64,000 nucleotides of DNA from Aestuariivirga sp. (GTDB lineage Bacteria; Pseudomonadota; Alphaproteobacteria; Rhizobiales; Aestuariivirgaceae). The DNA is taken from NCBI GenBank assembly GCA_030680855.1, contig JAUXUN010000025.1, forward strand, positions 1 through 64,000. The letters run 5' to 3'. The notes under the pieces are model-generated. The model was not told the DNA's origin. It made no database searches and worked only from the letters and a program-made list of their open reading frames with translations. Below are positions 51,929 to 59,981 of this stretch, piece after piece (positions within the stretch are counted from its first letter, which is position 1; each line of letters begins with the position of its first letter). Made by a program: the position numbers and the translations under genes.

Positions 51929-52996
51929 ATGTCAGAAGTGAAGATTGAAAAACTCTGCAAATCCTATGGCCCCGTCGAGGTGCTGAAGGATATTAACCTC
52001 ACGGTGGGGGATGGCTCCTTTGTGGTGCTTGTCGGCCCTTCGGGCTGCGGCAAGTCAACTTTGCTGCGCTCAATCGCAGGGCTTGAGCCCGTCAATTCCG
52101 GGAACATGACCATTGGCGGCAGGCAGGTGAACGACTTGCCGCCGGCGCAGCGCGAGATCGCCATGGTGTTCCAGTCCTATGCGCTTTATCCGCACATGGA
52201 TGTTTACAATAACATGGCCTTTGGTTTGAAATTCGCAAAGACGCCCAAGGCGGAAATTGAAGCGCGGGTGAATGAAGCCGCCCGCATTCTGCAGCTGGAG
52301 CCCCTGCTCAAGCGCCGGCCGCGGGAACTTTCCGGTGGCCAGCGCCAGCGTGTCGCCATTGGCCGTGCCATTGTGCGCAAGCCACAAGTGTTCCTGTTCG
52401 ATGAACCCCTGTCGAACCTCGATGCGGCGCTGCGCATCAATACGCGCGTTGAAATCGCCAAGCTGCACAAGATGCTGAAGGCCACCATTGTTTATGTGAC
52501 CCATGACCAGGTTGAGGCCATGACGCTTGCCGACAAAATCGTGGTGATGAACAAGGGCCGTGTTGAACAAGCGGGAAAACCGCTTGAACTATACTACAAA
52601 CCCAACAATCTGTTTGTTGCCGGTTTCATTGGCTCGCCGGCCATGAACTTCCTGCCTGCACAGGTGAAAAAGGGCGGCATCCTCGCACTGTCCGACGGCC
52701 AAGAACTGAAGGCTGCACTCCCCTCCTCTTGCAAAGCAGGCGATACGGTCACACTCGGTTTCAGGCCGGAGCACATGACACTTGGCGGAGCAGGAAAGTT
52801 CGCGCTTACGGGGATAATCGATATCATCGAGCGGCTGGGAGAATCGGGCTTTGCCCATGTGCGGCTGCCTTCCGGTCACACGGTTGTCGCTGAGGTGCGC
52901 GGCGACCCTCGCACTGGTTCCGGCCAATCTGCCAAATTGACCTTTGATGCTGATTATCTCCATATCTTCAATGCGGAAGGCCAGCGCCTGGACTGA
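51929..52996 (+). CDS. ABC transporter ATP-binding protein, UgpC/MalK type
   Basis: ATPase of 355 residues with Walker A VGPSGCGKSTLL (about 36), ELSGGQRQRVAIGRAI (about 133), Walker B VFLFDEPLSNLD (about 154) and a C-terminal OB-fold (TOBE) regulatory domain. It completes the CUT1 importer of the murQ arm. Confidence 0.94.
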   Translation: MSEVKIEKLCKSYGPVEVLKDINLTVGDGSFVVLVGPSGCGKSTLLRSIAGLEPVNSGNMTIGGRQVNDLPPAQREIAMVFQSYALYPHMDVYNNMAFGLKFAKTPKAEIEARVNEAARILQLEPLLKRRPRELSGGQRQRVAIGRAIVRKPQVFLFDEPLSNLDAALRINTRVEIAKLHKMLKATIVYVTHDQVEAMTLADKIVVMNKGRVEQAGKPLELYYKPNNLFVAGFIGSPAMNFLPAQVKKGGILALSDGQELKAALPSSCKAGDTVTLGFRPEHMTLGGAGKFALTGIIDIIERLGESGFAHVRLPSGHTVVAEVRGDPRTGSGQSAKLTFDADYLHIFNAEGQRLD

Positions 52997-53082
52997 AGTG
53001 AACTAATATCCGCTATATCAGAAGCATTCTTGGCGCTGGTCCAAACCTTGCTTGAACTTGATTTACTTGGTAAGCGAAATTC

Positions 53083-54081
53083 ATGAAAAGCTTGCGCTGG
53101 GGACTTATTGGAGCATCCACGATCGGCCGTGAACGGGTGATAGATGCAATCCGCCAGACCGGCGGAGAAATTTCCAGCGTCTTCAGCACTGATTCACAGC
53201 GAGGTGCTGCATACGCCAATGAATTTGGAATTTCGTGGTCTACAACAGACCTTGGTGACTTTCTGAATTCTCCGATTGACGCCGTCTACATCTCCACAAC
53301 CAACGATTTGCACCACGACCAATGCATTGCCGCAGCCAAGGCAGGCAAACATATTCTTTGCGAGAAGCCGCTTGCAACACATTTGGCGGATGCCGTGAAT
53401 ATGGTGACGGCCTGCAAGGCGGCCAATGTCGTGCTCGCCACCAACCATCATTTGCGGGGGGCCGCAACCCATTGTGCAATGCGGGATGCCATTAAAGCCG
53501 GAAAAATCGGCAAGCCTCTCGCCATAAAGGTGGTCCATGCGGGCTATCTTCCCGTTCATTTGCAGGGCTGGCGCTTGACCAATCCCACGGCTGGTGCGGG
53601 AGCAATACTTGACCTTACGGTTCACGACGCCGATCTCATGCGGTTCGTTCTCGACGACGATGCGGCAAGCGTTTCGGCAACGGTCCAGAACAGCGGCATG
53701 GCAATTGCTGGCGTGGAGGATGCGGCCATGGGCGTGATTACATTCCGCTCAGGGATACTCGGCCAGTTCCATGACGGGTTCACAACAAAGTATGTTCAAA
53801 CCTCCGTTGAGGTTCATGGCGACTCGGGTTCACTGATCGCCACCAACTGCATGACCCAAGCTCCAATTGGTGATGTTCTACTGAGAACTGCGGAAGGCGA
53901 AACAAAACTCCAGCTCCAGCATGAAAATCTTTACGTCCGGACGATCAATGCGTTCAAGTCCGCCATTGCGGGCAATGGCAAACCGCTTTCAACCGGCGAA
54001 GATGGTGTGGCATCACTTGCCATTGCCCTTGCCGCGCTTGAATCCGCGCGCACGCATTCAGTGGTGAGTATCCCTGCCTGA
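53083..54081 (+). CDS. Gfo/Idh/MocA family oxidoreductase
   Basis: A 332-residue NAD(P)-dependent oxidoreductase with LIGASTIGRERVIDAI (about 8), EKPLATHLADA (about 92) and the family C-terminal domain. It lies 86 bp after the ATPase gene in the same direction, followed after 32 bp by a lactonase-like hydrolase. A dehydrogenase/lactonase pair suggests oxidation of a sugar to a lactone and then to an acid, as a side branch of the amino-sugar locus. Confidence 0.85.
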   Translation: MKSLRWGLIGASTIGRERVIDAIRQTGGEISSVFSTDSQRGAAYANEFGISWSTTDLGDFLNSPIDAVYISTTNDLHHDQCIAAAKAGKHILCEKPLATHLADAVNMVTACKAANVVLATNHHLRGAATHCAMRDAIKAGKIGKPLAIKVVHAGYLPVHLQGWRLTNPTAGAGAILDLTVHDADLMRFVLDDDAASVSATVQNSGMAIAGVEDAAMGVITFRSGILGQFHDGFTTKYVQTSVEVHGDSGSLIATNCMTQAPIGDVLLRTAEGETKLQLQHENLYVRTINAFKSAIAGNGKPLSTGEDGVASLAIALAALESARTHSVVSIPA

Positions 54082-54113
54082 CCGGCGTAAGTGTGTCGTG
54101 AGGAGAGACTGGA

Positions 54114-54977
54114 ATGCCTGAGTTTGCCATCGTTGACAGCCACGTTCACCTTTGCGACCCGAAGCAGTTCGCATATGGGTGGACCAAGGATGCACCTTCC
54201 CTGGCGCGGCAGGTATTGCCCGGCCACCTGACCAAGGCCGCAGAGCCCGTCAAGATCGAACAGTTTGTGTTCGTTGAAGTCGACGTGGACTTTCCCCAGC
54301 ACTTGAAGGAAGCGGCTTGGGTCGCAAACCTTGCCAAGTCTGACCCGCGGCTTGCCGGCATGGTCGCGGCATTGCCCCTGGAAAAAGGCCGCTCCATTGA
54401 GCCTGAGCTCGAAGAACTGCGCAAGCACAAGCTCCTGCGCGCCGTGCGGCGCCTGATCCAGAGCCAACCCGATCCGGATTTTTGCATCCGTCCGGAATTT
54501 ATCGAAGGTTTGAAACTGCTGGCACCCCATGATATCGCCTTCGACATCTGCATCTTTCATCATCAGATGCCAAATGTGATCAGGATGGTCCGGAAATGCC
54601 CGGACGTCCGCTTCGTGCTTGACCACATCGGCAAGCCCGCCATTAAGGCCGGCATTTTCGACCCGTGGCGGCAGCACTTGAAAGAGTTGGCCTCAATGCC
54701 GAATGTTCACTGCAAGATTTCGGGCGTCATGACTGAGGCTGATCACCAGAACTGGACACGCGAACAGCTCAAACCCTATATCCTCCACACCCTAGAGACA
54801 TTTGGCATCGACCGTTGCATGTATGGCGGCGACTGGCATGTCTCGGAGCTTGCCGGCACCTATCCCCAGTGGGTGGACATCGTCGATTGGGTCACCGAAG
54901 GCGCAAGTCCGGGAGAAAAACGCAAGCTTTTCCGCGACAACGCCATCAGCTTTTATCGCCTGGACAGCGCCCGATGA
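54114..54977 (+). CDS. Amidohydrolase family 2 protein, sugar-lactonase-like
   Basis: A 287-residue metal-dependent hydrolase (PF04909 type). It has the N-terminal metal motif DSHVHLCDP (about 8-16), FHHQMP, LDHIGKP (about 167) and MYGGDWHV (about 241). The group includes fuconolactonase and rhamnono- or uronolactonases. AGGAGAG lies 8 nt before the ATG. With the oxidoreductase gene just upstream a lactonase role is likely, but the sugar is unknown. Confidence 0.8.
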   Translation: MPEFAIVDSHVHLCDPKQFAYGWTKDAPSLARQVLPGHLTKAAEPVKIEQFVFVEVDVDFPQHLKEAAWVANLAKSDPRLAGMVAALPLEKGRSIEPELEELRKHKLLRAVRRLIQSQPDPDFCIRPEFIEGLKLLAPHDIAFDICIFHHQMPNVIRMVRKCPDVRFVLDHIGKPAIKAGIFDPWRQHLKELASMPNVHCKISGVMTEADHQNWTREQLKPYILHTLETFGIDRCMYGGDWHVSELAGTYPQWVDIVDWVTEGASPGEKRKLFRDNAISFYRLDSAR

Positions 54978-55055
54978 GCGGACCGGTGCCGTTTGGGGAA
55001 CTGAACAAAGCCTGTTTTCTACAGGCAAAAAATGGATAGTCAGGGCCAAAAAAAT

Positions 55056-55130
55056 TGGCTGGGGCGGGAGGGATCGAACCTCCGTATGGCGGAATCAAAA
55101 TCCGCTGCCTTACCGCTTGGCGACGCCCCA
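55056..55130 (-). tRNA. tRNA-Gln (TTG)
   Basis: On the minus strand a 75-nt cloverleaf: acceptor TGGGGCG/CGCCCCA, anticodon stem GCGGA/TCCGC with loop TTTTGAT (anticodon TTG), T-loop TTCGATC, and an encoded 3' GCCA. It stands alone 86 bp from the divergent tRNA-Pro. Confidence 0.95.
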
Positions 55131-55216
55131 AACGCTGCCCCCTATAGCTGAGCCACCCTGCCCCCGCAACAACTTGCGCGCGGAATTGCCTGTGACTATA
55201 AGCGTTGCACAAATGT

Positions 55217-55293
55217 CGGAGTGTAGCGCAGTCTGGTAGCGCACCTGCTTCGGGAGCAGGGGGTCGGAGGTTCGAATCCTCTCACTCCGACCA
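55217..55293 (+). tRNA. tRNA-Pro (CGG)
   Basis: A 77-nt cloverleaf with acceptor CGGAGTG/CACTCCG, anticodon stem CCTGC/GCAGG with loop TTCGGGA (anticodon CGG), T-loop TTCGAAT and an encoded CCA end. It is convergent with bioY, 11 bp away. Confidence 0.95.
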
Positions 55294-55304
55294 AACTTTT
55301 GGAT

Positions 55305-55916
55305 TCAGCGGCGGCTTAGAAGCGAGAAGGCCGCCGGGAATGCAAGGGCCGCCAGGACGGCCTTGATGATATCGCCAATAATGAATGGCAACAGGCCGGT
55401 GCTAAAAGCAACAGCAATGGCTGATGTGACTTCCATGCCTTTCATGACGATGAGCCAGCCGACCAGCCATATGAGGCCGGGGACGTAGATAATTGCGGCG
55501 CCCAGCAGCATGGCGCCGCTAAGCTTGAGAACATTGGCGCCCCAGCCTTTTTCAACGAGGTGGCCCACCAGGCCTGCGGCCAAAATGAAGCCAATGATAT
55601 AGCCGCCCGTTGCGATGATTTCTCCGGTGGGCAGGAACAGACCGGCCTGGAAATTGGCGAAAACCGGAAGGCCGGCAGCACCTTCAAGGGCATAGAGCGC
55701 GAGCGTAATCGCGCCGAGCCTTGCGCCATAGGCGGCACCCACGGCCAAAACAGCCAGGGTTTGCAGGGTCATGGGCACGGGGAGCATGGGCACGCTTGCC
55801 TGCGCGGCGATGGCGACAATGGCGCTGCCAAGAATGGCCAGCAAAATCGTGCGGGTCCAGTTCAGGGATGAGGCGGGCCAGAGACGACCAGCAAGCGTAA
55901 GATTTGAAGTGCCCAT
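55305..55916 (-). CDS. bioY: Biotin transporter BioY
   Basis: Substrate-binding membrane component of a biotin ECF-type transporter, about 203 residues with six membrane segments. Family blocks are [19 protein letters not shown] (about 46) and [19 protein letters not shown] (about 96). The frame extends to 55952; ATG 55916 has GAGGGA at a better distance than ATG 55925. No bioM or bioN is adjacent, so it may work alone or with ATPase parts encoded elsewhere, as is known for solitary BioY in alphaproteobacteria. Confidence 0.93.
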   Translation of the reverse strand: MGTSNLTLAGRLWPASSLNWTRTILLAILGSAIVAIAAQASVPMLPVPMTLQTLAVLAVGAAYGARLGAITLALYALEGAAGLPVFANFQAGLFLPTGEIIATGGYIIGFILAAGLVGHLVEKGWGANVLKLSGAMLLGAAIIYVPGLIWLVGWLIVMKGMEVTSAIAVAFSTGLLPFIIGDIIKAVLAALAFPAAFSLLSRR

Positions 55917-55999
55917 TCGCGCCATTCCCTCTAACCTGGTTGTTCGTGGCAACTCCTTTAGTTGGGTTGGCCAGCAGGTGCAACCATGTCTTTGGCTTT

Positions 56000-56887
56000 A
56001 TGAATAACATTGCGTTCGACAGGAATTTTGAACCGCCGTTCGGAACGGCGGTAGCACTTTCACCACTTGTCAGACGGATAACCTGCAACAATCCAGGGCC
56101 TTTTACATTCACTGGGACGAACACTTTTATCGTGGGACATCAAAGCGTTGCGATTATTGATCCGGGGCCCGATGACGCGGCGCATCTCGCGGCTATCCTG
56201 AACGCAGTGCGCGGCGAAACGGTGAGCCATATCCTAGTGACCCACACGCATATGGATCACTCGCCACTGGCGGCGAAGCTGAGTGCGGCCACGGGAGCGA
56301 AAATCTACAGCGCAAATTCGCCAGAAAAACCAACGGTGATTTCTGAGATTCGGTTGGATGCCAGCGTTGACCATGGGTTCGTGCCGGATGTTTCGCTGAG
56401 CGATGGCGACGTTGTGGAGGGAAAGGATTGGGCCTTGGAAGCGGTGTTCACGCCGGGGCACATGGCCAATCACATGAGCTTTAGTTTGAACAGCGAGAAG
56501 GCCTTGCTGGCGGGCGATCATGTGATGGCCTGGGCCACCACGGTGGTGGCCCCGCCGGAGGGAAACATGAATGATTACATGGGCTCACTGCGAAAACTTC
56601 TGAAACGGGATGAGGCCATTTACTATCCGGCGCATGGGCCGGAAAAGCGCAAACCCCTAGGCCTGGTGCGGGCTATTCTGGCGCACCGGAAGATGCGCGA
56701 GGAAGCTATTTTCAACCGGGTGAAAACTGGCGACCAAACGATTGGCGAGATCGTTGAGAATATCTATACGGATGTTGACCCGCGCCTGCATGGGGCGGCC
56801 GGACTTTCGACCCTGGCGCACCTCGAACACCTCATGGAAAAGGCACGCATTGAAGTGCGCAATGGGCGCTATTTTTCGACAAAGTAA
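56000..56887 (+). CDS. MBL-fold metallo-hydrolase
   Basis: A 295-residue metallo-beta-lactamase-fold hydrolase, LACTB2/RNase-Z-like in layout. The zinc motif is THTHMDHSP (about 107), followed by the ligands in TPGHMANH (about 185) and LLAGDHVMAW (about 206), with a C-terminal winged-helix region. The frame extends upstream into the bioY promoter; ATG 56000 gives the expected N-terminus. Members act as thioesterases, glyoxalases or nucleases; the substrate is unknown. Confidence 0.85.
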   Translation: MNNIAFDRNFEPPFGTAVALSPLVRRITCNNPGPFTFTGTNTFIVGHQSVAIIDPGPDDAAHLAAILNAVRGETVSHILVTHTHMDHSPLAAKLSAATGAKIYSANSPEKPTVISEIRLDASVDHGFVPDVSLSDGDVVEGKDWALEAVFTPGHMANHMSFSLNSEKALLAGDHVMAWATTVVAPPEGNMNDYMGSLRKLLKRDEAIYYPAHGPEKRKPLGLVRAILAHRKMREEAIFNRVKTGDQTIGEIVENIYTDVDPRLHGAAGLSTLAHLEHLMEKARIEVRNGRYFSTK

Positions 56888-56952
56888 CGATCAAAAGTGG
56901 AGCTTTCGCGAACCCTAGCACGGCAAAACATGGTCCAAATCGCGTGGGCGAT

Positions 56953-56980
56953 TATTCATACTAACATGTTAGTATGAATA
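56953..56980. repeat. Perfect 28-bp AT-rich palindrome
   Basis: Two perfect 14-bp arms (TATTCATACTAACA and its complement) meet with no spacer, centred on ACATGT. It lies 66 bp after the MBL gene and about 140 bp before the next plus-strand gene. It has the form of a dimeric repressor operator (TetR- or MarR-like) but no such gene is adjacent. Confidence 0.8.
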
Positions 56981-57002
56981 TTAGAGTGCACGAATCCACA
57001 AT

Positions 57003-57119
57003 CTATAGTTGAAATTTCTGCTTGATAAGCGTGGCGCATTCCAGCGGGTCCTGCCTGCCGGAATCAACCTCAAGGTCATATTTTTTGCCACGGTGAATTG
57101 GGGACCCATAAGGATAAGT
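57003..57119 (-). pseudogene. C-terminal remnant of a chloramphenicol phosphotransferase-like kinase
   Basis: The minus strand reads TYPYGSPIHRGKKYDLEVDS and then GRQDPLECATLIKQKFQL with a stop at 57003. The segment RGKKYDLEVDSG...DPLECA resembles the conserved C-terminus of the chloramphenicol phosphotransferase-like P-loop kinases (pattern YDLEVDTS..SPEECA). Nothing upstream in this frame gives a P-loop or the rest of the domain, and another small gene occupies the opposite strand. I read it as the tail of a deleted gene. Confidence 0.5.
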
Positions 57120-57123
57120 CAGT

Positions 57124-57357
57124 ATGAAGATTGGAGACAGAGTACGCATTATCAAAGTACCGGCAGGGCTGCGCGATGACGACGATCTGCGCACCAGAAC
57201 CCTATTCGATCTTTGTCTAGGCAGGATTTTTCCAATAGCCGGAATCGAAGCCAATCGGATTGAACTTCATGTTGGGGAAGTGCTGGGGGCGCCCGCTTAT
57301 ATTCATTCCATTTATATCGAACCTGAGAATGTTGAAGCAGTCGAAACTTCAGGCTGA
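57124..57357 (+). CDS. Small hypothetical protein
   Basis: A 77-residue protein, MKIGDRVRIIKVPAGLRDDD at the start, that looks like a small beta-barrel (SH3-like) with acidic patches. An AAGGAT lies about 8 nt before the ATG. Base composition is lower in GC than the neighbours. The family is not recognised with certainty; similar short proteins are found as orphan genes in many bacteria. It faces the decayed kinase remnant. Confidence 0.55.
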   Translation: MKIGDRVRIIKVPAGLRDDDDLRTRTLFDLCLGRIFPIAGIEANRIELHVGEVLGAPAYIHSIYIEPENVEAVETSG

Positions 57358-57416
57358 GACACTTCCTGAAGTTCCCCACTTTGCCAAGCCGAAGCGGAGG
57401 GGATAGTTTGCCGGGA

Positions 57417-57893
57417 ATGACATTACATCCTGAGATCACACTTGAACTGGCGGGGCCGGCGCAGCTTGAAGAGCTGCTGCCACTTGTTGCGGCCTATCAT
57501 GCGTTTGAAGAAGTTGAAACTTCGACGGAGCGGAGAAGAGACTCTGCCGGCAAGCTGCTGCACGACAAGAGCCTTGGCGAGATATGGCTGGTGCGGAAAC
57601 TGGATAGCCTCATCGGCTATATCGCAATCTGCTACAGCTATTCCATTGAGTTCGGCGGGCGCGATGCGTTCGTCGATGAATTTTATATCGCGGCGGCCGA
57701 ACGCGGCAAGGGTATCGGCGGACGCATGCTGAAGGAGATCGCCGCGCTGCTGCGGGCGCGAGGGATCGTTGCGATTCACCTGGAAGTGGACGGAACGAAT
57801 GAGCGGGCAAGAGCAGCTTATGCGCGGGCCGGATTTTCAAGCCGCGATAAATATCATGTGATGTCGCTTGAACTTTCGCAGCCGAGAACATGA
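57417..57893 (+). CDS. GNAT family N-acetyltransferase
   Basis: A 158-residue acetyltransferase with the acetyl-CoA motif YIAAAERGKGIGGRMLKEI (about 88-106) and NERARAAYARAGF (about 131). The frame is open upstream from TTG 57381, but ATG 57417 gives the family length. Substrate unknown. It converges with the PaiB-like gene, 9 bp apart. Confidence 0.85.
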   Translation: MTLHPEITLELAGPAQLEELLPLVAAYHAFEEVETSTERRRDSAGKLLHDKSLGEIWLVRKLDSLIGYIAICYSYSIEFGGRDAFVDEFYIAAAERGKGIGGRMLKEIAALLRARGIVAIHLEVDGTNERARAAYARAGFSSRDKYHVMSLELSQPRT

Positions 57894-57902
57894 ACTAAGA
57901 AG

Positions 57903-58526
57903 TTAGACATTTCCGTAGCGCCTCACGAGATCGGCCATTGCCGGGTTGGATTGGGATAGCCCGTCTGCCACTCCCCTGCGGTCAGCCTCCGGCCTGTTCT
58001 GGCTCACCTTCCACTTGCCTTCGATGGCGGCAATCTCGATCTCTATGCCCACAATGCCGCGAAGCTGGCTTTCGATGTATGTGCGCGGTGCATCGCTCAC
58101 TGCCCATGAAGGAGTCCGACCCTCTTCATGCCGGGTGGTAAGGGCATCAATCTGCTTGCCCAGCCAATCGGGATCGGAGCGCAGCCGCGCAACGCCCCGG
58201 ACCTGCACCATGGCGTAGTTCCAGGTTGGAACAACCTTCCCTGTCTCACGCTTTGTTTCATAGAAGGATGGGCTGACATAGGATTGCGGACCCTGAAACA
58301 CGACAAGAACCTGTTGGCCATCAATTTCCCGCCATTGGCCATTTGCCCGCGCCATGTGAGCTTCCAACGCTCCAAGTGGTCCCAGCGTTTGCTGCAACAG
58401 AAAGGGGATTGCATTGGCAAGCAGGCCATCGGTTCCAGACGAAGTGAGCAAACCGAACGGATGGCTTTGAATGAGTGCGTGTTGAACCTCGAGGCGATCT
58501 TCGCGGTGGTGAGGAGGCTGATACAT
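57903..58526 (-). CDS. FMN-binding PaiB-like protein
   Basis: A 207-residue split-barrel protein of the PaiB / FMN-binding negative regulator family. It starts with the family opening MYQPPHHREDRLEVQHALI and has VFQGPQSYVSPSFY (about 73), VPTWNYAMVQV (about 96) and a late EGKWKVSQNRPEAD (about 168). PaiB in Bacillus was linked to protease and sporulation control; in most bacteria the role is unclear and flavin or heme binding is suggested. It is 6 bp after the XRE-cupin gene. Confidence 0.88.
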   Translation of the reverse strand: MYQPPHHREDRLEVQHALIQSHPFGLLTSSGTDGLLANAIPFLLQQTLGPLGALEAHMARANGQWREIDGQQVLVVFQGPQSYVSPSFYETKRETGKVVPTWNYAMVQVRGVARLRSDPDWLGKQIDALTTRHEEGRTPSWAVSDAPRTYIESQLRGIVGIEIEIAAIEGKWKVSQNRPEADRRGVADGLSQSNPAMADLVRRYGNV

Positions 58527-58532
58527 GGCGAC

Positions 58533-59156
58533 CTATGGTGCTGATGCGGGCTCGTGAACGGTCATCACAAAGTGAACCGGGGATTTGCCCAGATTTGCGT
58601 AACCATGGGGACGGTCAGTCTGTGCAACGGCCGTTGCACCGGCGGCAATGATAGTGCCTTGTCCATCGACCTCAAGAAACAGCTTGCCGCCTGTGACATG
58701 AATGAGTTCGCGCGTTCCGCGCCCATGGCCATTCGCCTCGAAGCGTTCGCCGGGCTTCAATTCCCATTGCCACATTTCCAGCATGTCTGGCCCTTTTGTT
58801 CCAGCGAGCAACACGGCAGAACCGCCATGAGGTCCGGTCCACAATGTCCTCGTATCGGAGGGCTTAACAATCTGAACACTTGATTGGGTCACGCCTGCGG
58901 GTGCCACGAGATCAGCAACCGACACTCCCAGTGCCGCGGCAAGGCGGCAGAGGGTGGCGATGCTGGGGTTGGCGCGTTCTTGTTCGATTTGCACCAAAGT
59001 TCCCTTGCTCACTCCCGCACGCCGTGCGAGGGCATCGAAAGTCAGTTCCTGTGCCTTGCGAAGTGCGGAAATGCGGTTCGCTACCGCCGCAGTGATGATA
59101 CTCTCAGGAGACTCCCCAGAGAATTCATCACGTTTTATATTGACTTTTTTGGTCAT
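58533..59156 (-). CDS. XRE family regulator with C-terminal cupin
   Basis: A 207-residue regulator with a helix-turn-helix (about 30-82, LTFDALARRAGVSKGTLVQI) and a cupin domain (about 125-200). Such proteins sense a small molecule bound in the cupin barrel. ATG 59156 gives MTKKVNIKR; ATG 59180 is an alternative. It diverges from the B3/B4 gene over 47 bp holding the short palindrome TATATTGATATA-type at 59157-59168 next to its start, and is likely to control both flanking genes. Confidence 0.87.
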   Translation of the reverse strand: MTKKVNIKRDEFSGESPESIITAAVANRISALRKAQELTFDALARRAGVSKGTLVQIEQERANPSIATLCRLAAALGVSVADLVAPAGVTQSSVQIVKPSDTRTLWTGPHGGSAVLLAGTKGPDMLEMWQWELKPGERFEANGHGRGTRELIHVTGGKLFLEVDGQGTIIAAGATAVAQTDRPHGYANLGKSPVHFVMTVHEPASAP

Positions 59157-59203
59157 TATATTGATATACAGGCATTCCATAAGAACGTCAAGGATCACCA
59201 AGC

Positions 59204-59905
59204 ATGGGAGTTTTTGCACCTATAATCTCGCCAGACATCTTTGCGTTGCGACCTGATTTCCGCGCGCTCAGCATTCATGCCCTTAACGTGAGCAACGCAG
59301 AGTCAAATCCTGAAACGAAAACTGCGCTCGTGAATGCCTGCAACTCACCTTGTTCCGCACCTTGGGCTGAGGCGCATCGTGAAGCCTGGCGAGAGGCCTA
59401 CCGGGCGTTTGGGGCAAAGCCGCAGCGAACCCCATGCTCGGCAGAGGCACTTTTAAAGCGCGCATCGCGGGATGGTGTTCTTCCAAGTGTCAACGCGGTT
59501 GTTGACCTCTACAATGCCGTAAGCCTGCGCTTTGCCATTCCGGTTGGCGGCGAGAATGCCGAGACCTATGTTGGCGCACCCCGCCTTGTTCGCGCCCAAG
59601 GTGACGAGCCATTCGAGACGATGCAGACCGGAGGACCCTCCAGCGAAAACCCTGAGCCCGGAGAAGTTATATGGCGCGATGATATTGGCGTCACGTGCCG
59701 CCGCTGGAACTGGCGCCAGGGCACGCGGACGCGGATTGAACCTTCTTCCCAACATATGTGGTTCATCCTGGAAGCGCTTTATCCGATGCCAGACGCCGCG
59801 TTGTTTGAGGCGGGAGCAGAGCTCCATCGTGGATTGAAGTCGTTTTCGCAGAACTCTGAATTTGAGATGAGGCTCGTGACGGCAGGCGGTTCGACAATAC
59901 TGTAA
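59204..59905 (+). CDS. B3/B4 tRNA-binding-domain protein
   Basis: A 233-residue stand-alone B3/B4 domain, as found in the beta subunit of phenylalanyl-tRNA synthetase. It contains LPSVNAVVDLYNAVSLRF (about 88) and the AIPVGGENAETYVG block. Free-standing versions may edit or sense mischarged tRNA or amino acids, but their function is not settled. It diverges from the XRE-cupin regulator; this gene group recurs widely, which suggests a shared role with the PaiB-like protein. Confidence 0.85.
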   Translation: MGVFAPIISPDIFALRPDFRALSIHALNVSNAESNPETKTALVNACNSPCSAPWAEAHREAWREAYRAFGAKPQRTPCSAEALLKRASRDGVLPSVNAVVDLYNAVSLRFAIPVGGENAETYVGAPRLVRAQGDEPFETMQTGGPSSENPEPGEVIWRDDIGVTCRRWNWRQGTRTRIEPSSQHMWFILEALYPMPDAALFEAGAELHRGLKSFSQNSEFEMRLVTAGGSTIL

Positions 59906-59981
59906 TTGGAGAAAGCCAGCTCTGTCGGCTAGTACAAGTCATCTTTACAGATTCATCTCTGCGGGCTAACGCCCTACTCTC

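Noticed and set aside
55056-55293. tRNA genes as an integration site for a genomic island
   Set aside because: No integrase, direct repeat of a tRNA end or composition break was found beside them.
57120-57254. Upstream part of the 83-codon minus-strand frame with the kinase tail
   Set aside because: Only the C-terminal part resembles a protein family; the rest overlaps the small plus-strand gene and is rich in Arg and Ser without pattern.
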